NCBI RefSeq assembly: GCF_014218725.1
Contig: NZ_JABBJE010000001.1
Location: 806,001 to 870,000 of the forward strand
DNA from: Brevundimonas huaxiensis
Lineage (GTDB): Bacteria > Pseudomonadota > Alphaproteobacteria > Caulobacterales > Caulobacteraceae
Direction: 5' to 3'
Length of the DNA stretch: 64,000 nt
Under the pieces are notes generated by a model. It ran no database searches. It was not told where the DNA came from and saw only the letters and a program-made list of their open reading frames with translations. Shown piece after piece: positions 17,985 to 26,230 of the stretch; position 1 is the stretch's first letter; every line of letters starts with the position of its first letter. Position numbers and translations under genes: made by a program.

Positions 17985-18329
17985 TCAGACTCTGGGCGGT
18001 CGCTTCAGTCCGTCGGGCGTGACCGAGGCCAGGACGTCATCGTGGCGGCCGCTTTGCAGCAGCAGTTCGCCGAACGCGGGCGCAATGGCGTCGACGCCGT
18101 GAGTGCGCGCCGTGGAGGTATGGTGGCAGTGTCCGTGGGCGCAGATGCCATGGTTCCCGGACGGGTCGCCGTGGTCGCCGTCGTCGGGATTGTGATCGAC
18201 GAACGCGTGGGCCGCGGGGGGCTCCGGCATGCAGGTCGCGGCGTCGACGGCGGGCGCGAAGAAGAAGGCGGCGAAGACGAGTGTCATCGCCGCGATCAGC
18301 TTCGCCCATGTCGTCATCGACGAGGTCAT
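17985..18329 (-). CDS. His/Cys-containing exported protein, first gene of metal operon
   Basis: A 114-residue protein with a signal peptide (MTTWAKLIAAMTLVFAAFFFAPAVDAATC) and a short mature part rich in His, Asp and Cys (HNPDDGDHGDPSGNHGICAHGHCHH). It lacks a named domain but looks like the small periplasmic metal-binding leader proteins often placed ahead of czcCBA. The start at 18329 (MTSSMTT) or the ATG four codons later is equally possible. The operon promoter must lie in the 140-base divergent gap shared with the DUF411 gene. Confidence 0.7.
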   Translation of the reverse strand: MTSSMTTWAKLIAAMTLVFAAFFFAPAVDAATCMPEPPAAHAFVDHNPDDGDHGDPSGNHGICAHGHCHHTSTARTHGVDAIAPAFGELLLQSGRHDDVLASVTPDGLKRPPRV

Positions 18330-18469
18330 CGCGCGTTCGTTACTTCCGTTCTCCAGAGGTGGCAATCTGTTACAAAGTCCAGGGGCCTCCGAACACCCTG
18401 CCAGCGGCGACGTGTCGCGTGCGCGGAGCCGGCGCGCTGCTAGGATCAGGTCCGTCCGCAGGAGCCGTC

Positions 18470-18946
18470 ATGTCCTCTCTTCGCCTCACCCGCCGCGCCG
18501 CGCTCGTCACCGGCTTGGCGACCGCCGCCCTCCCGCCGCTCGCCCAGGCTCAGACCCCCGGTCGGGTCGCGCGGCAGATCACGGTCTACAAGACGCCCTG
18601 GTGCGGCTGCTGCGGCGGCTGGGTCGCGCACATGCGCGGCGCCGGCTGGACGGCGCTCGTGGTCGATCTTGATGACCTCGCCCCGATCCGGGCCCGTCAC
18701 GGGATACCGGACCGCCTCGCGTCGTGCCACACCGGCGTGGTCGGCCGCTACGCGATCGAAGGCCATGTGCCCGCGTCGGATGTCGAACGGCTTGTGCGTG
18801 AAGCGCCTGCCGCGCGCGCCCTGACCGCACCCGGCATGCCCGCCGGATCGCCCGGCATGGAGGCCGCCGGCCGAGAGCCCTATGTCACTCTCCTGATCCT
18901 CGCGGATGGCTCGACGCGCCCCTTCGGACGACACAACGGCGCTTAA
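18470..18946 (+). CDS. DUF411 family exported metal-binding protein
   Basis: A 158-residue protein with an N-terminal signal (LRLTRRAALVTGLATAALPPLAQAQ), whose twin Arg suggests possible Tat export. The DUF411 core is marked by ITVYKTPWCGCCGGWVAHMRGAGW with the CGCC metal-binding pair, and by PDRLASCHTGVVGRYAIEGHVPASDV. Members are found with copper and silver resistance genes. The start chosen gives the signal peptide; a longer frame to 18281 would run antisense into the His-rich gene. It diverges from the Czc operon. Confidence 0.88.
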   Translation: MSSLRLTRRAALVTGLATAALPPLAQAQTPGRVARQITVYKTPWCGCCGGWVAHMRGAGWTALVVDLDDLAPIRARHGIPDRLASCHTGVVGRYAIEGHVPASDVERLVREAPAARALTAPGMPAGSPGMEAAGREPYVTLLILADGSTRPFGRHNGA

Positions 18947-18990
18947 GGCGGCCGCGCCACCCGATCCCATCCGACCAGGCGGGATCAGCT

Positions 18991-19434
18991 TCACGGGGCG
19001 GACAGGGAGACCCGGCTCGGGCCGTCACCTGGAGGCGCTCTCAGGGCGTCGAGGACGCAGCAGGCTTCGACCGTCGTCCGGCCACACTGGTCGAGCACCG
19101 AGACAAGGGTCTTTTCCAACCGCCGAAGATCCGAGATCTTGACCCGTACCGCGTCCAGATGCGCCGCCGCCACGTGATCGACCGCCTGGCACGGACCGGC
19201 GGCAGTCCCGGTGGACAGCGTCAGCAGGCTGCGGATGTCGTCATGCGAGAAGCCGAGATCGCGGGCGCGCCGGATGAAGAACAGCCGGTCCAGATGCGCC
19301 CGTTCATAGACCCGGTGGCCGCCCTCCCCGCGTTCCGGCGCGTCCAGCAGACCGATCTGCTCGTAGTAGCGGATGGTGACCACCTTGCAGCCGGTGCGCC
19401 GCCCCAACTCGCCGATAGAAAATCTCTCTGTCAA
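18991..19434 (-). CDS. MerR-family metal-responsive regulator (CadR/PbrR-like)
   Basis: A 147-residue regulator. The N-terminal winged helix (FSIGELGRRTGCKVVTIRYYEQIGLL) is followed by a dimerisation helix and a metal loop with Cys82 (GPCQAVDH), Cys117 and the Cys125-Cys126 pair (DQCGRTTVEACCVLDAL), the CadR/PbrR pattern for Cd, Pb, Zn or Co. I chose the TTG at 19434 as start because it places the protein exactly at the conserved N-terminus and just beside the operator; no ATG fits. It is divergent from the CDF gene at 19505 and overlaps its promoter, the classic MerR arrangement. Confidence 0.87.
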   Translation of the reverse strand: MTERFSIGELGRRTGCKVVTIRYYEQIGLLDAPERGEGGHRVYERAHLDRLFFIRRARDLGFSHDDIRSLLTLSTGTAAGPCQAVDHVAAAHLDAVRVKISDLRRLEKTLVSVLDQCGRTTVEACCVLDALRAPPGDGPSRVSLSAP

Positions 19435-19439
19435 AGGCC

Positions 19440-19470
19440 TTGAACCTATAGGGACTATAGGTCGTATATC
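19440..19470 (+). promoter_or_regulatory. MerR-type promoter/operator for CDF gene
   Basis: TTGAAC (19440-19445) and TATATC (19465-19470) are separated by 19 bases, the over-long spacing characteristic of MerR-activated promoters. The spacer carries a perfect 7-base dyad, CCTATAG-GGA-CTATAGG (19445-19461), the expected MerR dimer site. It reads toward the CDF gene starting 35 bases later and abuts the regulator's own start on the other strand. Metal-bound regulator would be expected to twist and open this promoter. Confidence 0.85.
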
Positions 19471-19504
19471 GGCGGCCGACACGTTTCCGGCAAGGCTCGC
19501 TCCG

Positions 19505-20332
19505 ATGAAAGACTGCTGCTCCCCTCCGACGTCCGACGAGGTCGGCCCGACCTGTTCAAGCCGGAGCGTCCTGGAGCCGGCGTCCGCCCCGGCGGAGGCG
19601 GGGTGCTGCGCCGGACCGAGCCCCTGCGCCTCCAAGCCGTCCTTCGTCACGACCGCGCCCATCGTACCAGCCCATACCCACTTCGCGGGCGATGACTGCT
19701 GTTCCGCCAAGGGCGACGAGATCGCCGCGCTGGGTGAGCACGCCGACGTCCGGCGCGTGCTGATCATCGTACTGACGATCAATCTGCTGATGTTCTTCGC
19801 CGAGTTCGGGGCGGGTCTGTTTGCGCGGTCCACCGCTCTGATGGCCGATTCCATCGACATGCTCGGCGACGCCCTCGTCTACGGGCTGAGCCTTTACGCC
19901 CTGAAGCGCAGCCTGCGCTGGCGCGCCGGAGCGGCGCTCGTGAAGGCCGCCGTCATCGCCGCCTTCGGCGTCTGGGTCTTCCTCGAAGTGGTCCGCAAGC
20001 TGATGGGCGACATCACCCCGACCGCCGAGACCATGGGCGTGTTCGGCGCGATCGCACTGGTCGCGAACCTGGCCTGCCTCGCCATGCTCTACCGGTTCCG
20101 GAACCGCGACGTGAACCTGTCGAGCACCTTCGAGTGCTCCCGCAACGACGTCATCGCCAACACCGGCGTGTTGATCGCGGCGGGTGGGGTGGCCTGGTTC
20201 AACGCTGGCTGGCCCGACATCCTCGTCGGCGGCGTCATCGCCCTCCTGTTCTTCCGCTCGGCGATCAAGGTGCTCGGCGAAGCCTGGCCCCAGTTCCGCG
20301 CCGCGCGGCCGCAGGCCGTTGCGCTCGACTAG
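19505..20332 (+). CDS. Cys-rich CDF-type cation transporter
   Basis: A 275-residue transporter. The first 75 residues form a soluble head with three Cys-Cys pairs (CC at 4-5, 34-35 and 65-66) plus single Cys residues and a His patch (AHTHF), probably a metal-binding antenna. This is followed by a CDF-like membrane domain with about six segments and metal-site motifs DSIDMLGDALVYG and ECSRNDVIANTG. The usual C-terminal cytoplasmic domain is missing. It sits directly behind the MerR-type promoter, so metal induction is expected. The Cys pairs suggest a soft metal such as Cd, Pb or Zn. Confidence 0.87.
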   Translation: MKDCCSPPTSDEVGPTCSSRSVLEPASAPAEAGCCAGPSPCASKPSFVTTAPIVPAHTHFAGDDCCSAKGDEIAALGEHADVRRVLIIVLTINLLMFFAEFGAGLFARSTALMADSIDMLGDALVYGLSLYALKRSLRWRAGAALVKAAVIAAFGVWVFLEVVRKLMGDITPTAETMGVFGAIALVANLACLAMLYRFRNRDVNLSSTFECSRNDVIANTGVLIAAGGVAWFNAGWPDILVGGVIALLFFRSAIKVLGEAWPQFRAARPQAVALD

Positions 20333-20405
20333 AGCGGATCGCGCGCGCAGCCGAGGCGGCGCGACGGAAACGACGAAACCGCTGTCTGTCAGCGCGACCC
20401 GAAGG

Positions 20406-22379
20406 TCAGGACCCCGGCGAGGTCTCGGGGTCGTCGCCGGCCTCCCGGCCGAAGCTTGTCTGCAAGGCCCGAAGCCGGGTGGCGATCTCCTCGTCGGAAA
20501 CCTCCACCTTAAGATGGTCCTGGATGTACTGAAGCCGGGCGTCGCATTCGCGCAGGATTTCGCCCCAGCACCGCACCCACACCGTGTAGTTGGGCTGCCG
20601 CACGGCGATGCCGATCTCGCGTCCTTCCTGGGTGATCGCCTGTCCGACGATGTCGTCATATTCCCCCACGACCAGGAAGAAGTTCCACCGCGTGTCGGTG
20701 TGCCGGAAGTCTGGCGCGCCGGCCAGGGCCAGGGCGTAGTCGGAAATCTGGTTGAGCATCTTGCGATCGGCCTTGGCCGAGGGCCGCTTGAGCTCCACGA
20801 TCAGATACTCCCGCTTCTCTTGATGGGGCCCGGGGATGCTGCGGCCGAGCAACTGGTCGACCCGGCCGGTGCGACCGTCCGGCTTGGTGACCCGCCCGCC
20901 GGCGCGCTTCCCGCCCAGGTCCTCCGAGACCCGTTGCATCACCTTGGTCAAGCCCGCTTCGGGAACCGCGAGGTGAAACTGCTCGCCGAAGATCCAGGTG
21001 TTGTCCCGCACCAGCAGGTCCAGGCCGCCGCGTTCGCGGATGACCTTCTTGCCGTCCGTGTCGAACACCGCCTGGCGCAGCGTCTGGAGGAAGGCGATCC
21101 GGTCCGCGATCAGGCTGGACGCCGCGATGATGTTGGACAGCTCGGTCTTCTTGAGCAGGGCCGAGAACTGGTTCTGCCGCTCCTTGGGGAGCCCCACCAC
21201 GGCGTGCAGGATCTGGGTGAGCGAGTCCGGATTGTGCCGCAGCGCCTCACGCAGCAGGGTCAGGGTCATCCGCTTCAGGCCGGTGTCGGCTTTGCGGAAC
21301 TCCTTGGAGTAGTTGGACACGGCGTAGGTCGCCATGTCGAACACGTCCCGCTCCCGCTGCTGAAGCGTATCGGTCGGGTCCCCCTCGTAAGGATAGGCTC
21401 CCGCGGCCTTGAGCTCCTCGATCAGGCGTCCGGCCCGCTCGTGGCCGCGCCGGCGGAAGTGCGCCTGCGACTGATCGCGGACCGCCTCGACGACCTTGGC
21501 GAAATCGCCATCGGTCAGCTCCAGTTCGAGCAAGTTGTCGGCGGCGAGCTCGACGAAGAAGCTGGAGGTCGCGTAGATCGAGAAGGCGAAGTCGGGTGCG
21601 TTGATCCGCGCCGGCTGCGAGCCGAGCACGATCCCGTTGTCGCCGCAGAAGTGGATCTTGCGGCTGTCGATCGGCGTCGACCATTCGACGATGTCGAGCT
21701 TCAAGTCGCGGATCGTCCGGTCCTTGCCGACGATGGGCGGCAGGACGACGGAGACGGCGTCGGCGATCGCCGTCGACGGATCGATCCGGGCGCCGTCGTA
21801 CCAGAGCGCCAGCTGCGGATAGAGCTTCAGATATTGGGCGAAGATGGCGGTGAACTGCCGGCGCTGCTCGTCGGTGACGAGAGCGTCGAGGTTCTGCTTC
21901 AGCGGATGCAGTGACACCGAGACGCCCGGGGCGCCGACCGCCGGCTCCGGGTCGCCGATCTCGGCGGTCTCGATGGCCTCCGCGCGGATGTCGATCGACA
22001 GCTGCTTGAGACCGTCCTCGCCCGCGTAGCGCGAGGTCCAGCGGGCGCGGTCGGCCAAGGAGAAGAACCGCAGCCGGCCGCGTCCCTCCTTGCCATGATA
22101 GGCGCGGCCGCTCGGCGCGGCGGAGCGTTTCCAGGATTCGCCGAGTTGTCCGAAGTCCCGGTCCGCGCGGTCCGCGCTGATCCCCTCCCCGTCATCGCTG
22201 ACGATGATTTCGTCGACGCCGCCCAGGGCCGTGCGCCGAAACTCGACATCGACGCGCGTGGCGCCAGCGTCGAAGCCGTTCCACACCAGTTCGGCGATCG
22301 CGCGCAGCGGCTCCGTCGTGCGGACGACGGTCTCGATATGGTCCTGCTTGGCCTGAAGCTGAACGCGATGGGTCGCCAT
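20406..22379 (-). CDS. GHKL (Hsp90-like) ATPase with C-terminal nuclease-like domain
   Basis: A 657-residue protein. The N-terminus is a GHKL ATPase: N-box AELVWNGFDAGA (residues 29-40), DDGEGI (62-67) and a Gly-rich lid GKEGRGRLRFFSLADR (96-111). A long middle region follows, then NTWIFGEQF near 460. The C-terminal region looks like PD-(D/E)xK: Asp508 in GRVDQLLGR and Glu529-x-Lys531 in YLIVELKRP. ATPase-nuclease fusions of this kind occur in defence loci. The start overlaps the darG stop (TGATG), so it is the third gene of the DarTG operon. The ATPase call is firm; the nuclease call is moderate; a joint function with DarTG is inference. Confidence 0.8.
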   Translation of the reverse strand: MATHRVQLQAKQDHIETVVRTTEPLRAIAELVWNGFDAGATRVDVEFRRTALGGVDEIIVSDDGEGISADRADRDFGQLGESWKRSAAPSGRAYHGKEGRGRLRFFSLADRARWTSRYAGEDGLKQLSIDIRAEAIETAEIGDPEPAVGAPGVSVSLHPLKQNLDALVTDEQRRQFTAIFAQYLKLYPQLALWYDGARIDPSTAIADAVSVVLPPIVGKDRTIRDLKLDIVEWSTPIDSRKIHFCGDNGIVLGSQPARINAPDFAFSIYATSSFFVELAADNLLELELTDGDFAKVVEAVRDQSQAHFRRRGHERAGRLIEELKAAGAYPYEGDPTDTLQQRERDVFDMATYAVSNYSKEFRKADTGLKRMTLTLLREALRHNPDSLTQILHAVVGLPKERQNQFSALLKKTELSNIIAASSLIADRIAFLQTLRQAVFDTDGKKVIRERGGLDLLVRDNTWIFGEQFHLAVPEAGLTKVMQRVSEDLGGKRAGGRVTKPDGRTGRVDQLLGRSIPGPHQEKREYLIVELKRPSAKADRKMLNQISDYALALAGAPDFRHTDTRWNFFLVVGEYDDIVGQAITQEGREIGIAVRQPNYTVWVRCWGEILRECDARLQYIQDHLKVEVSDEEIATRLRALQTSFGREAGDDPETSPGS

Positions 22380-23434
22380 CAGGCCGCCAGCGGCCGCGAC
22401 GCCAACCAGCCCTTGTCCTGCAGGACGTCATAGGCCAGTCGCACCTGCTCGGGCGAGAACTGGCGCTTGCGCTCGCCCCAGGCGTAGGTCTCGGACACCG
22501 CCGCGTCCGCGCTCCCGGCGTCCAGACGGGTCGCGACCCAGTGCACCGTCGCCAGAAGCTCCAGGCCGAACGGCGTCTCGAAGCCCTCGACCAGATCGGT
22601 CACGCGCTCGAAGCGCGCCTGCGTCTCGGGGGCGTCCTTGAGCTTGGCCTGGGCGTCGACGACCGCGCCGGGCACGAGCTCCAGCCGCTTGGTGGGCGCG
22701 TCGCCGCCATCGGCGTAGCCCGACAGATAGTGACCCTCGACCTCGCGCAGCACATGTCGGAGGTTCTCGGCATAGGGACCGTAGAAGGCCTTGGCGTAGC
22801 GCAGGTTCAGCGGTTCGCCGGCTTCCTGCATGAAGTACATCAGCTTGTGGATCTCAAGCAGGCTGACGAAGGGGTCCAGCAGGCCGTTGAGGTATCGGTC
22901 GACCAGCCCAACCAGCGCCGCGCGGCCCGGCGACATCGCGGGCGCCGCGCGGGACTTCGACATCGCGTCGGCCGCCGGCGCGCCGCCCGGCTCATAGACG
23001 ATGACCTCGACATCCGGGATCGCCTGCAGGGCTTGCTCGATGCGCGGGCGCACCTGACGCCAATCGAGACCGCCCAGACCGCTGCCGAGCGGCGGAATGG
23101 CGATCGACCGGATCTTCCGCTCTCGGATCACCCGCACCAAGTCGATCAGCCCGGCGTCGATGTCCTCCATCCGGCTCTTGCCGCGCCAGTGCCGCTTGGT
23201 CGGAAAATTGATGATGAAGCGCGGCGTGTCCAGACGATGACGCTCGTAGACGAACATCCGGCCCGGCTGGACCTCCTGCGCCTCGCACGCCCGCGCATAG
23301 GCCTCGTAGTTGTCCTGGAAGGCGTTCTTGAATTGCAGCGCGACGCCCCGGCCCATGACGCCGACGCAATTCACGGTGTTGACGAGCGCCTCGGCGCCCG
23401 ACTTCAGGATGTCGCCGCTGGTGAATGTGATCAT
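22379..23434 (-). CDS. darG: DarG antitoxin: macro-domain ADP-ribosyl-DNA hydrolase
   Basis: A 351-residue antitoxin. Residues 1-155 are a macrodomain with the ADP-ribose-binding elements NTVNCVGVMGRGVALQFK and PPLGSGLGGLDW, which removes ADP-ribose from DNA. The C-terminal half (FVSLLEIHKLMYFMQEAGEPLNLRYAKAFYGPYAENL) matches the second DarG domain that binds and blocks DarT. It starts 9 bases after darT, the normal order for this toxin-antitoxin family, and overlaps the downstream ATPase gene by one base. Confidence 0.93.
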   Translation of the reverse strand: MITFTSGDILKSGAEALVNTVNCVGVMGRGVALQFKNAFQDNYEAYARACEAQEVQPGRMFVYERHRLDTPRFIINFPTKRHWRGKSRMEDIDAGLIDLVRVIRERKIRSIAIPPLGSGLGGLDWRQVRPRIEQALQAIPDVEVIVYEPGGAPAADAMSKSRAAPAMSPGRAALVGLVDRYLNGLLDPFVSLLEIHKLMYFMQEAGEPLNLRYAKAFYGPYAENLRHVLREVEGHYLSGYADGGDAPTKRLELVPGAVVDAQAKLKDAPETQARFERVTDLVEGFETPFGLELLATVHWVATRLDAGSADAAVSETYAWGERKRQFSPEQVRLAYDVLQDKGWLASRPLAA

Positions 23435-23443
23435 CGCTCCCCC

Positions 23444-24088
23444 CTAGTAATACCACGTCGGCTGCAGGTCGACGCGCGGCGCGTGGGCGGCGCCCCGCAA
23501 TCGGGCCTCCACCTCCAGCTTGACGGGCTGGTTCACCACCCCGATCCGCTCCACCAGCTCCCACGGGACGCTGTCGTGCAGGAGGAACTCGGCCTGCTTG
23601 CCCTCCCGGACCTCGGCGGCGGACCAAGCGTTGGACATCACCGCGTCCCACCGGATTTCGTCGAGCGCCTCGAGGCTGTCGCGAAACTCCGCATAGTAGG
23701 CGCCTGCATTCGACAAGGTGAACGCCCAGCGCCGCCCGTGAGCCTGCGCCCAGTCCACCACCGTGCGGAGGTCGGCCTCCAGGTGGACGATCGGTTCCTG
23801 GCCGCCGCGGTAGTTGACCTCAGGATGATTGCCCCTGTGTAGCAGATAGAGCATCACCGATCTAGAACAAAAATAGAACGGGACATATTGGCCGACCATT
23901 TCGCCGGGATGGCAGCGCACCGGCAGCCCCATGCGCCTCGCCTTGATCGAGGCCATGCCGATGGCGGTGACCGGGCCGCCGGCGGCGATCATCCGGGCGT
24001 CGCTGAACAGTCCGCCCTGGCCGACAATCGTCGGCAGGTTGTCCATGTGGGTGATGTGATAGATTTTCGGGCGTGCCGGCGCAGGCAT
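23444..24088 (-). CDS. darT: DarT toxin: DNA ADP-ribosyltransferase
   Basis: A 214-residue DUF4433/DarT toxin that modifies thymidine (or guanosine, in DarT2/DarT1-type variants) in single-stranded DNA using NAD. Visible features: YHITHMDNLPTIV at the N-terminus (NAD-binding His), Arg51 in SIKARRMG, FYFCSRSVMLYLLHRGNHPE, and the catalytic Glu167 in GKQAEFLLHDSVPW. Length and order are standard. The ATG at 24088 was chosen at MPAPARPK because homologues begin near there. The 183-base gap upstream should hold the operon promoter. DarTG acts in toxin-antitoxin stabilisation and anti-phage defence. Confidence 0.93.
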   Translation of the reverse strand: MPAPARPKIYHITHMDNLPTIVGQGGLFSDARMIAAGGPVTAIGMASIKARRMGLPVRCHPGEMVGQYVPFYFCSRSVMLYLLHRGNHPEVNYRGGQEPIVHLEADLRTVVDWAQAHGRRWAFTLSNAGAYYAEFRDSLEALDEIRWDAVMSNAWSAAEVREGKQAEFLLHDSVPWELVERIGVVNQPVKLEVEARLRGAAHAPRVDLQPTWYY

Positions 24089-24271
24089 GGCGTGCGTGGT
24101 TCCCCCCGAGAAATGCGGCAAGTCCTTTGTCTGCCTGATTCGGACGATTGTCGTGCAGAAGCCGCCAGGGAGCAATGCGCGACCCCTTGCAAAACGCCGG
24201 CAAGCCTGCCGACCTGCCTGATCGGTCGCCCCCTCGACCGGACGGGCAGAGCGCTGCCGGTCAAGCGCGTC

Positions 24272-24673
24272 TCAGAACCCGAAGTCGATCTGGGCCCCGG
24301 GGTCAGCCGGCCGACGCCGTGGCTTCCTGGGCGCAAGCGCAGGGGCCGCGACCGGGAGGCTCGGCGTGGGCTCCGGTCCGGAACTCGGACGTGGCATGGA
24401 GCGCGGCATGCCCGGCAACCTCGGCGCGCGGGCGCCCTTGCGCGGCGGGGGCGGCGGGACCTCGCCTGACCGGCTCCGCTTCCACTGGGTCAGTTCGCTC
24501 TCCCACCAACCCACGCGGCCCGGCGACACGCGGACGCGGCGCGGGAACGCGCCATCGCGCTCCATGCGCCAGGCGGTCGACCGGCTGATGCTGGCGATCC
24601 GTTCCACCTGATCCCAGGACAAAAGACGGTCGTCCCTGCCGCCGACGTCCGGCGCGCCCTCATCCACGGTCAT
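24272..24673 (-). CDS. AlpA-like DNA-binding protein with Pro-rich tail
   Basis: A 133-residue protein. An AlpA/excisionase-type winged helix lies in the first half (RLLSWDQVERIASISRSTAWRMERDGAFPRRVRVSPGRVGWWESELTQW), followed by a basic, Pro/Arg-rich tail (PPPPPRKGARAP...PRKPRRRP) ending DPGAQIDFGF. Such proteins control excision or transfer genes in integrative elements. It is the last gene of the transfer operon and overlaps the preceding small gene by 14 bases. The extended tail is unusual for the family. Confidence 0.75.
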   Translation of the reverse strand: MTVDEGAPDVGGRDDRLLSWDQVERIASISRSTAWRMERDGAFPRRVRVSPGRVGWWESELTQWKRSRSGEVPPPPPRKGARAPRLPGMPRSMPRPSSGPEPTPSLPVAAPALAPRKPRRRPADPGAQIDFGF

Positions 24674-24851
24674 CACAGATCCCCGCAAGCCTCTGGTCCG
24701 CCTCGTCTTCCAGGAGATCCCGCAGCAAGCGGGCGTCGTTCGCCGCGTCGATCGGGTCCCGCTGTCGCCAGGCCCTCAGGACGGCTTTCAGGGCGAAACT
24801 CGCCGCAGGGTCGGCGAGAATCTGCGCCGCTGTGACATCGGCCCTAGCCAC
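24660..24851 (-). CDS. Small hypothetical protein in transfer operon
   Basis: A 63-residue protein starting with GTG, overlapping its upstream neighbour by 8 bases and the AlpA-like gene by 14, which supports translational coupling. It is helical (VTAAQILADPAASFALKAVLRAWRQRDPIDAANDARLLRDLLEDEAD), with no recognised domain. Small proteins of this size often sit between transfer genes and regulators in alphaproteobacterial integrative elements. The function is unknown. Confidence 0.55.
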   Translation of the reverse strand: MARADVTAAQILADPAASFALKAVLRAWRQRDPIDAANDARLLRDLLEDEADQRLAGICDDRG

Positions 24852-25125
24852 GACGCCGCCCCCGAGCGGCCGTCGGCGCCCCGGTTCGAACGTCGGTGAT
24901 CTGGCTGCACGCCCAGTCGCGCAGCAGCCCGCGGGGATAAAACGGCTTGGAACGGATATGGCGGCATGGCGGTCCGTTCGACCCCGTCGACCAGAGCCGC
25001 GCGAGGCTCGCCGGCTTCAGCTGGATGCCGAGCTGCGACAGGAAGGCGGAGGCTTCAGCGCGCGTCAAAAGGTCGTCCGCGTCACCGGCGGCGCCCGCCT
25101 CCTGCCCGACCCCGAGCCCGATCAT
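24844..25125 (-). CDS. Putative small DNA-binding protein
   Basis: A 93-residue protein whose middle resembles a helix-turn-helix excisionase-like fold (LLTRAEASAFLSQLGIQLKPASLARLWSTGSNGPPCRHI...YPRGLLRDWACSQ), with a basic C-terminal tail. The ATG at 25125 overlaps the lytic transglycosylase stop by four bases, which fixes the start. It was probably recruited to regulate transfer or excision. The family is uncertain. Confidence 0.6.
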   Translation of the reverse strand: MIGLGVGQEAGAAGDADDLLTRAEASAFLSQLGIQLKPASLARLWSTGSNGPPCRHIRSKPFYPRGLLRDWACSQITDVRTGAPTAARGRRRG

Positions 25126-25727
25126 GGGTGTACACGCGGGCGGCAATGGCGGCTGTTGCGCGGGGCCTGCCCCGCCGTCAGCGCCAGGTAACAATCGATG
25201 ACCGCGATCACATACGCCTGGGTCTCGGCGATGTCCGGAACCCGGCCGAGCCGCGCGACGCGGCCGGGCCCGGCGTTGTAGGCGCCGAGCGCGAGGCGCA
25301 GATCGCCGAAGCGCAGCAGTTGTCGGGCGAGGTAGTCCGCGCCCCCGCGAAGGTTCTGGATCGGGTCGAAGCGATCGTCCACCCCGAGCTCGCGCGCCGT
25401 ATCGGGCATAAGCTGGGTCAGTCCGCCCGCGCCCGCCGGGGACAGGGCCGCGGGTTGGTAGGCGGACTCGGTCAGGACCAGGGCGTGCAGCAGCTTCTCG
25501 TCCAGTCCGTGCGCCGCCGCCGCTCGCGCGATCTCGGCCTGGAAGGGCTGGCTGAGCGCGGCCAGGCGGGGCACATCCCCCTCCCCGGCGTCGGCCGGCG
25601 CCGATCCGGCCTCCGCCGTCGCTCGGCCGAACAGATCGCCGCCCGCCGCGCGCCAGTCGACGGTTTGGGCGGAAGCCGGCGCGCCCAGGGCGAGGAGCGC
25701 CGCCGCCCAGAGGATCGATCTCACCAT
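25122..25727 (-). CDS. Lytic transglycosylase of the conjugation apparatus
   Basis: A 201-residue exported murein hydrolase that opens the peptidoglycan for assembly of the mating channel. Signal peptide MVRSILWAAALLALGAPASAQ is followed by an SLT goose-type lysozyme domain: catalytic Glu in LVLTESAYQP, then AGGLTQLMPDTA and YNAGPGRV. It overlaps the traF stop by 7 bases. Its place at the end of a trb operon is typical. Confidence 0.9.
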   Translation of the reverse strand: MVRSILWAAALLALGAPASAQTVDWRAAGGDLFGRATAEAGSAPADAGEGDVPRLAALSQPFQAEIARAAAAHGLDEKLLHALVLTESAYQPAALSPAGAGGLTQLMPDTARELGVDDRFDPIQNLRGGADYLARQLLRFGDLRLALGAYNAGPGRVARLGRVPDIAETQAYVIAVIDCYLALTAGQAPRNSRHCRPRVHP

Positions 25728-26230
25728 CTCAGCACCTCCTGATAGACGCCCAGAACCTCAGAGCGCGCCACGGGCCCGAAATACCGGCTGTCGAAACTCC
25801 CGGCCGTGTCGCCGAGCAAAAACAGTTCGTCCGGCGCGAGCCGTCGGCATCCGGACCAGCGCGGCAGGATTGCGCCGCCCCGATCACGGGAGCGGACCGT
25901 CCAGACGCCGTCTGGCGTCAGCACTTGCGCCCCTTCCACGCAGACGCGGTCGCCGCCCGCCGCGGCGACCCGTTTGATCAGCGCCACGTCCCCCGGCATG
26001 CCCAGATCCCCGAGATAGGCCCGCGCGGCGGCCGGTTGGGGGATGGCCACGACGACGCCGCGCTCGATCTCGGCGCCGAACCGCCGGGCGTACAGCCCCT
26101 CGGGCAGGCTCGGGCTTTCGTTGACGAGGGCCAGCGCCGGGACGTGTTGAGCGACCAGCGCCAGGCAGCCGAGGGCGAAGACGGCGACGCCTGTTACGCA
26201 CCAGCGGTTTCCATTATCGAGCGGGCTCAT
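25721..26230 (-). CDS. traF: TraF, S26-type signal peptidase for pilin maturation
   Basis: A 169-residue membrane-anchored serine protease. An N-terminal hydrophobic segment (VAVFALGCLALVAQHVPAL) is followed by NESPSLPEGLY with the nucleophile Ser, and by DVALIKRVAAAGGDRV with the general-base Lys, the catalytic pair of the family. In Trb systems TraF trims and cyclises the TrbC pilin. The start overlaps the trbI stop by four bases. Confidence 0.9.
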   Translation of the reverse strand: MSPLDNGNRWCVTGVAVFALGCLALVAQHVPALALVNESPSLPEGLYARRFGAEIERGVVVAIPQPAAARAYLGDLGMPGDVALIKRVAAAGGDRVCVEGAQVLTPDGVWTVRSRDRGGAILPRWSGCRRLAPDELFLLGDTAGSFDSRYFGPVARSEVLGVYQEVLRW

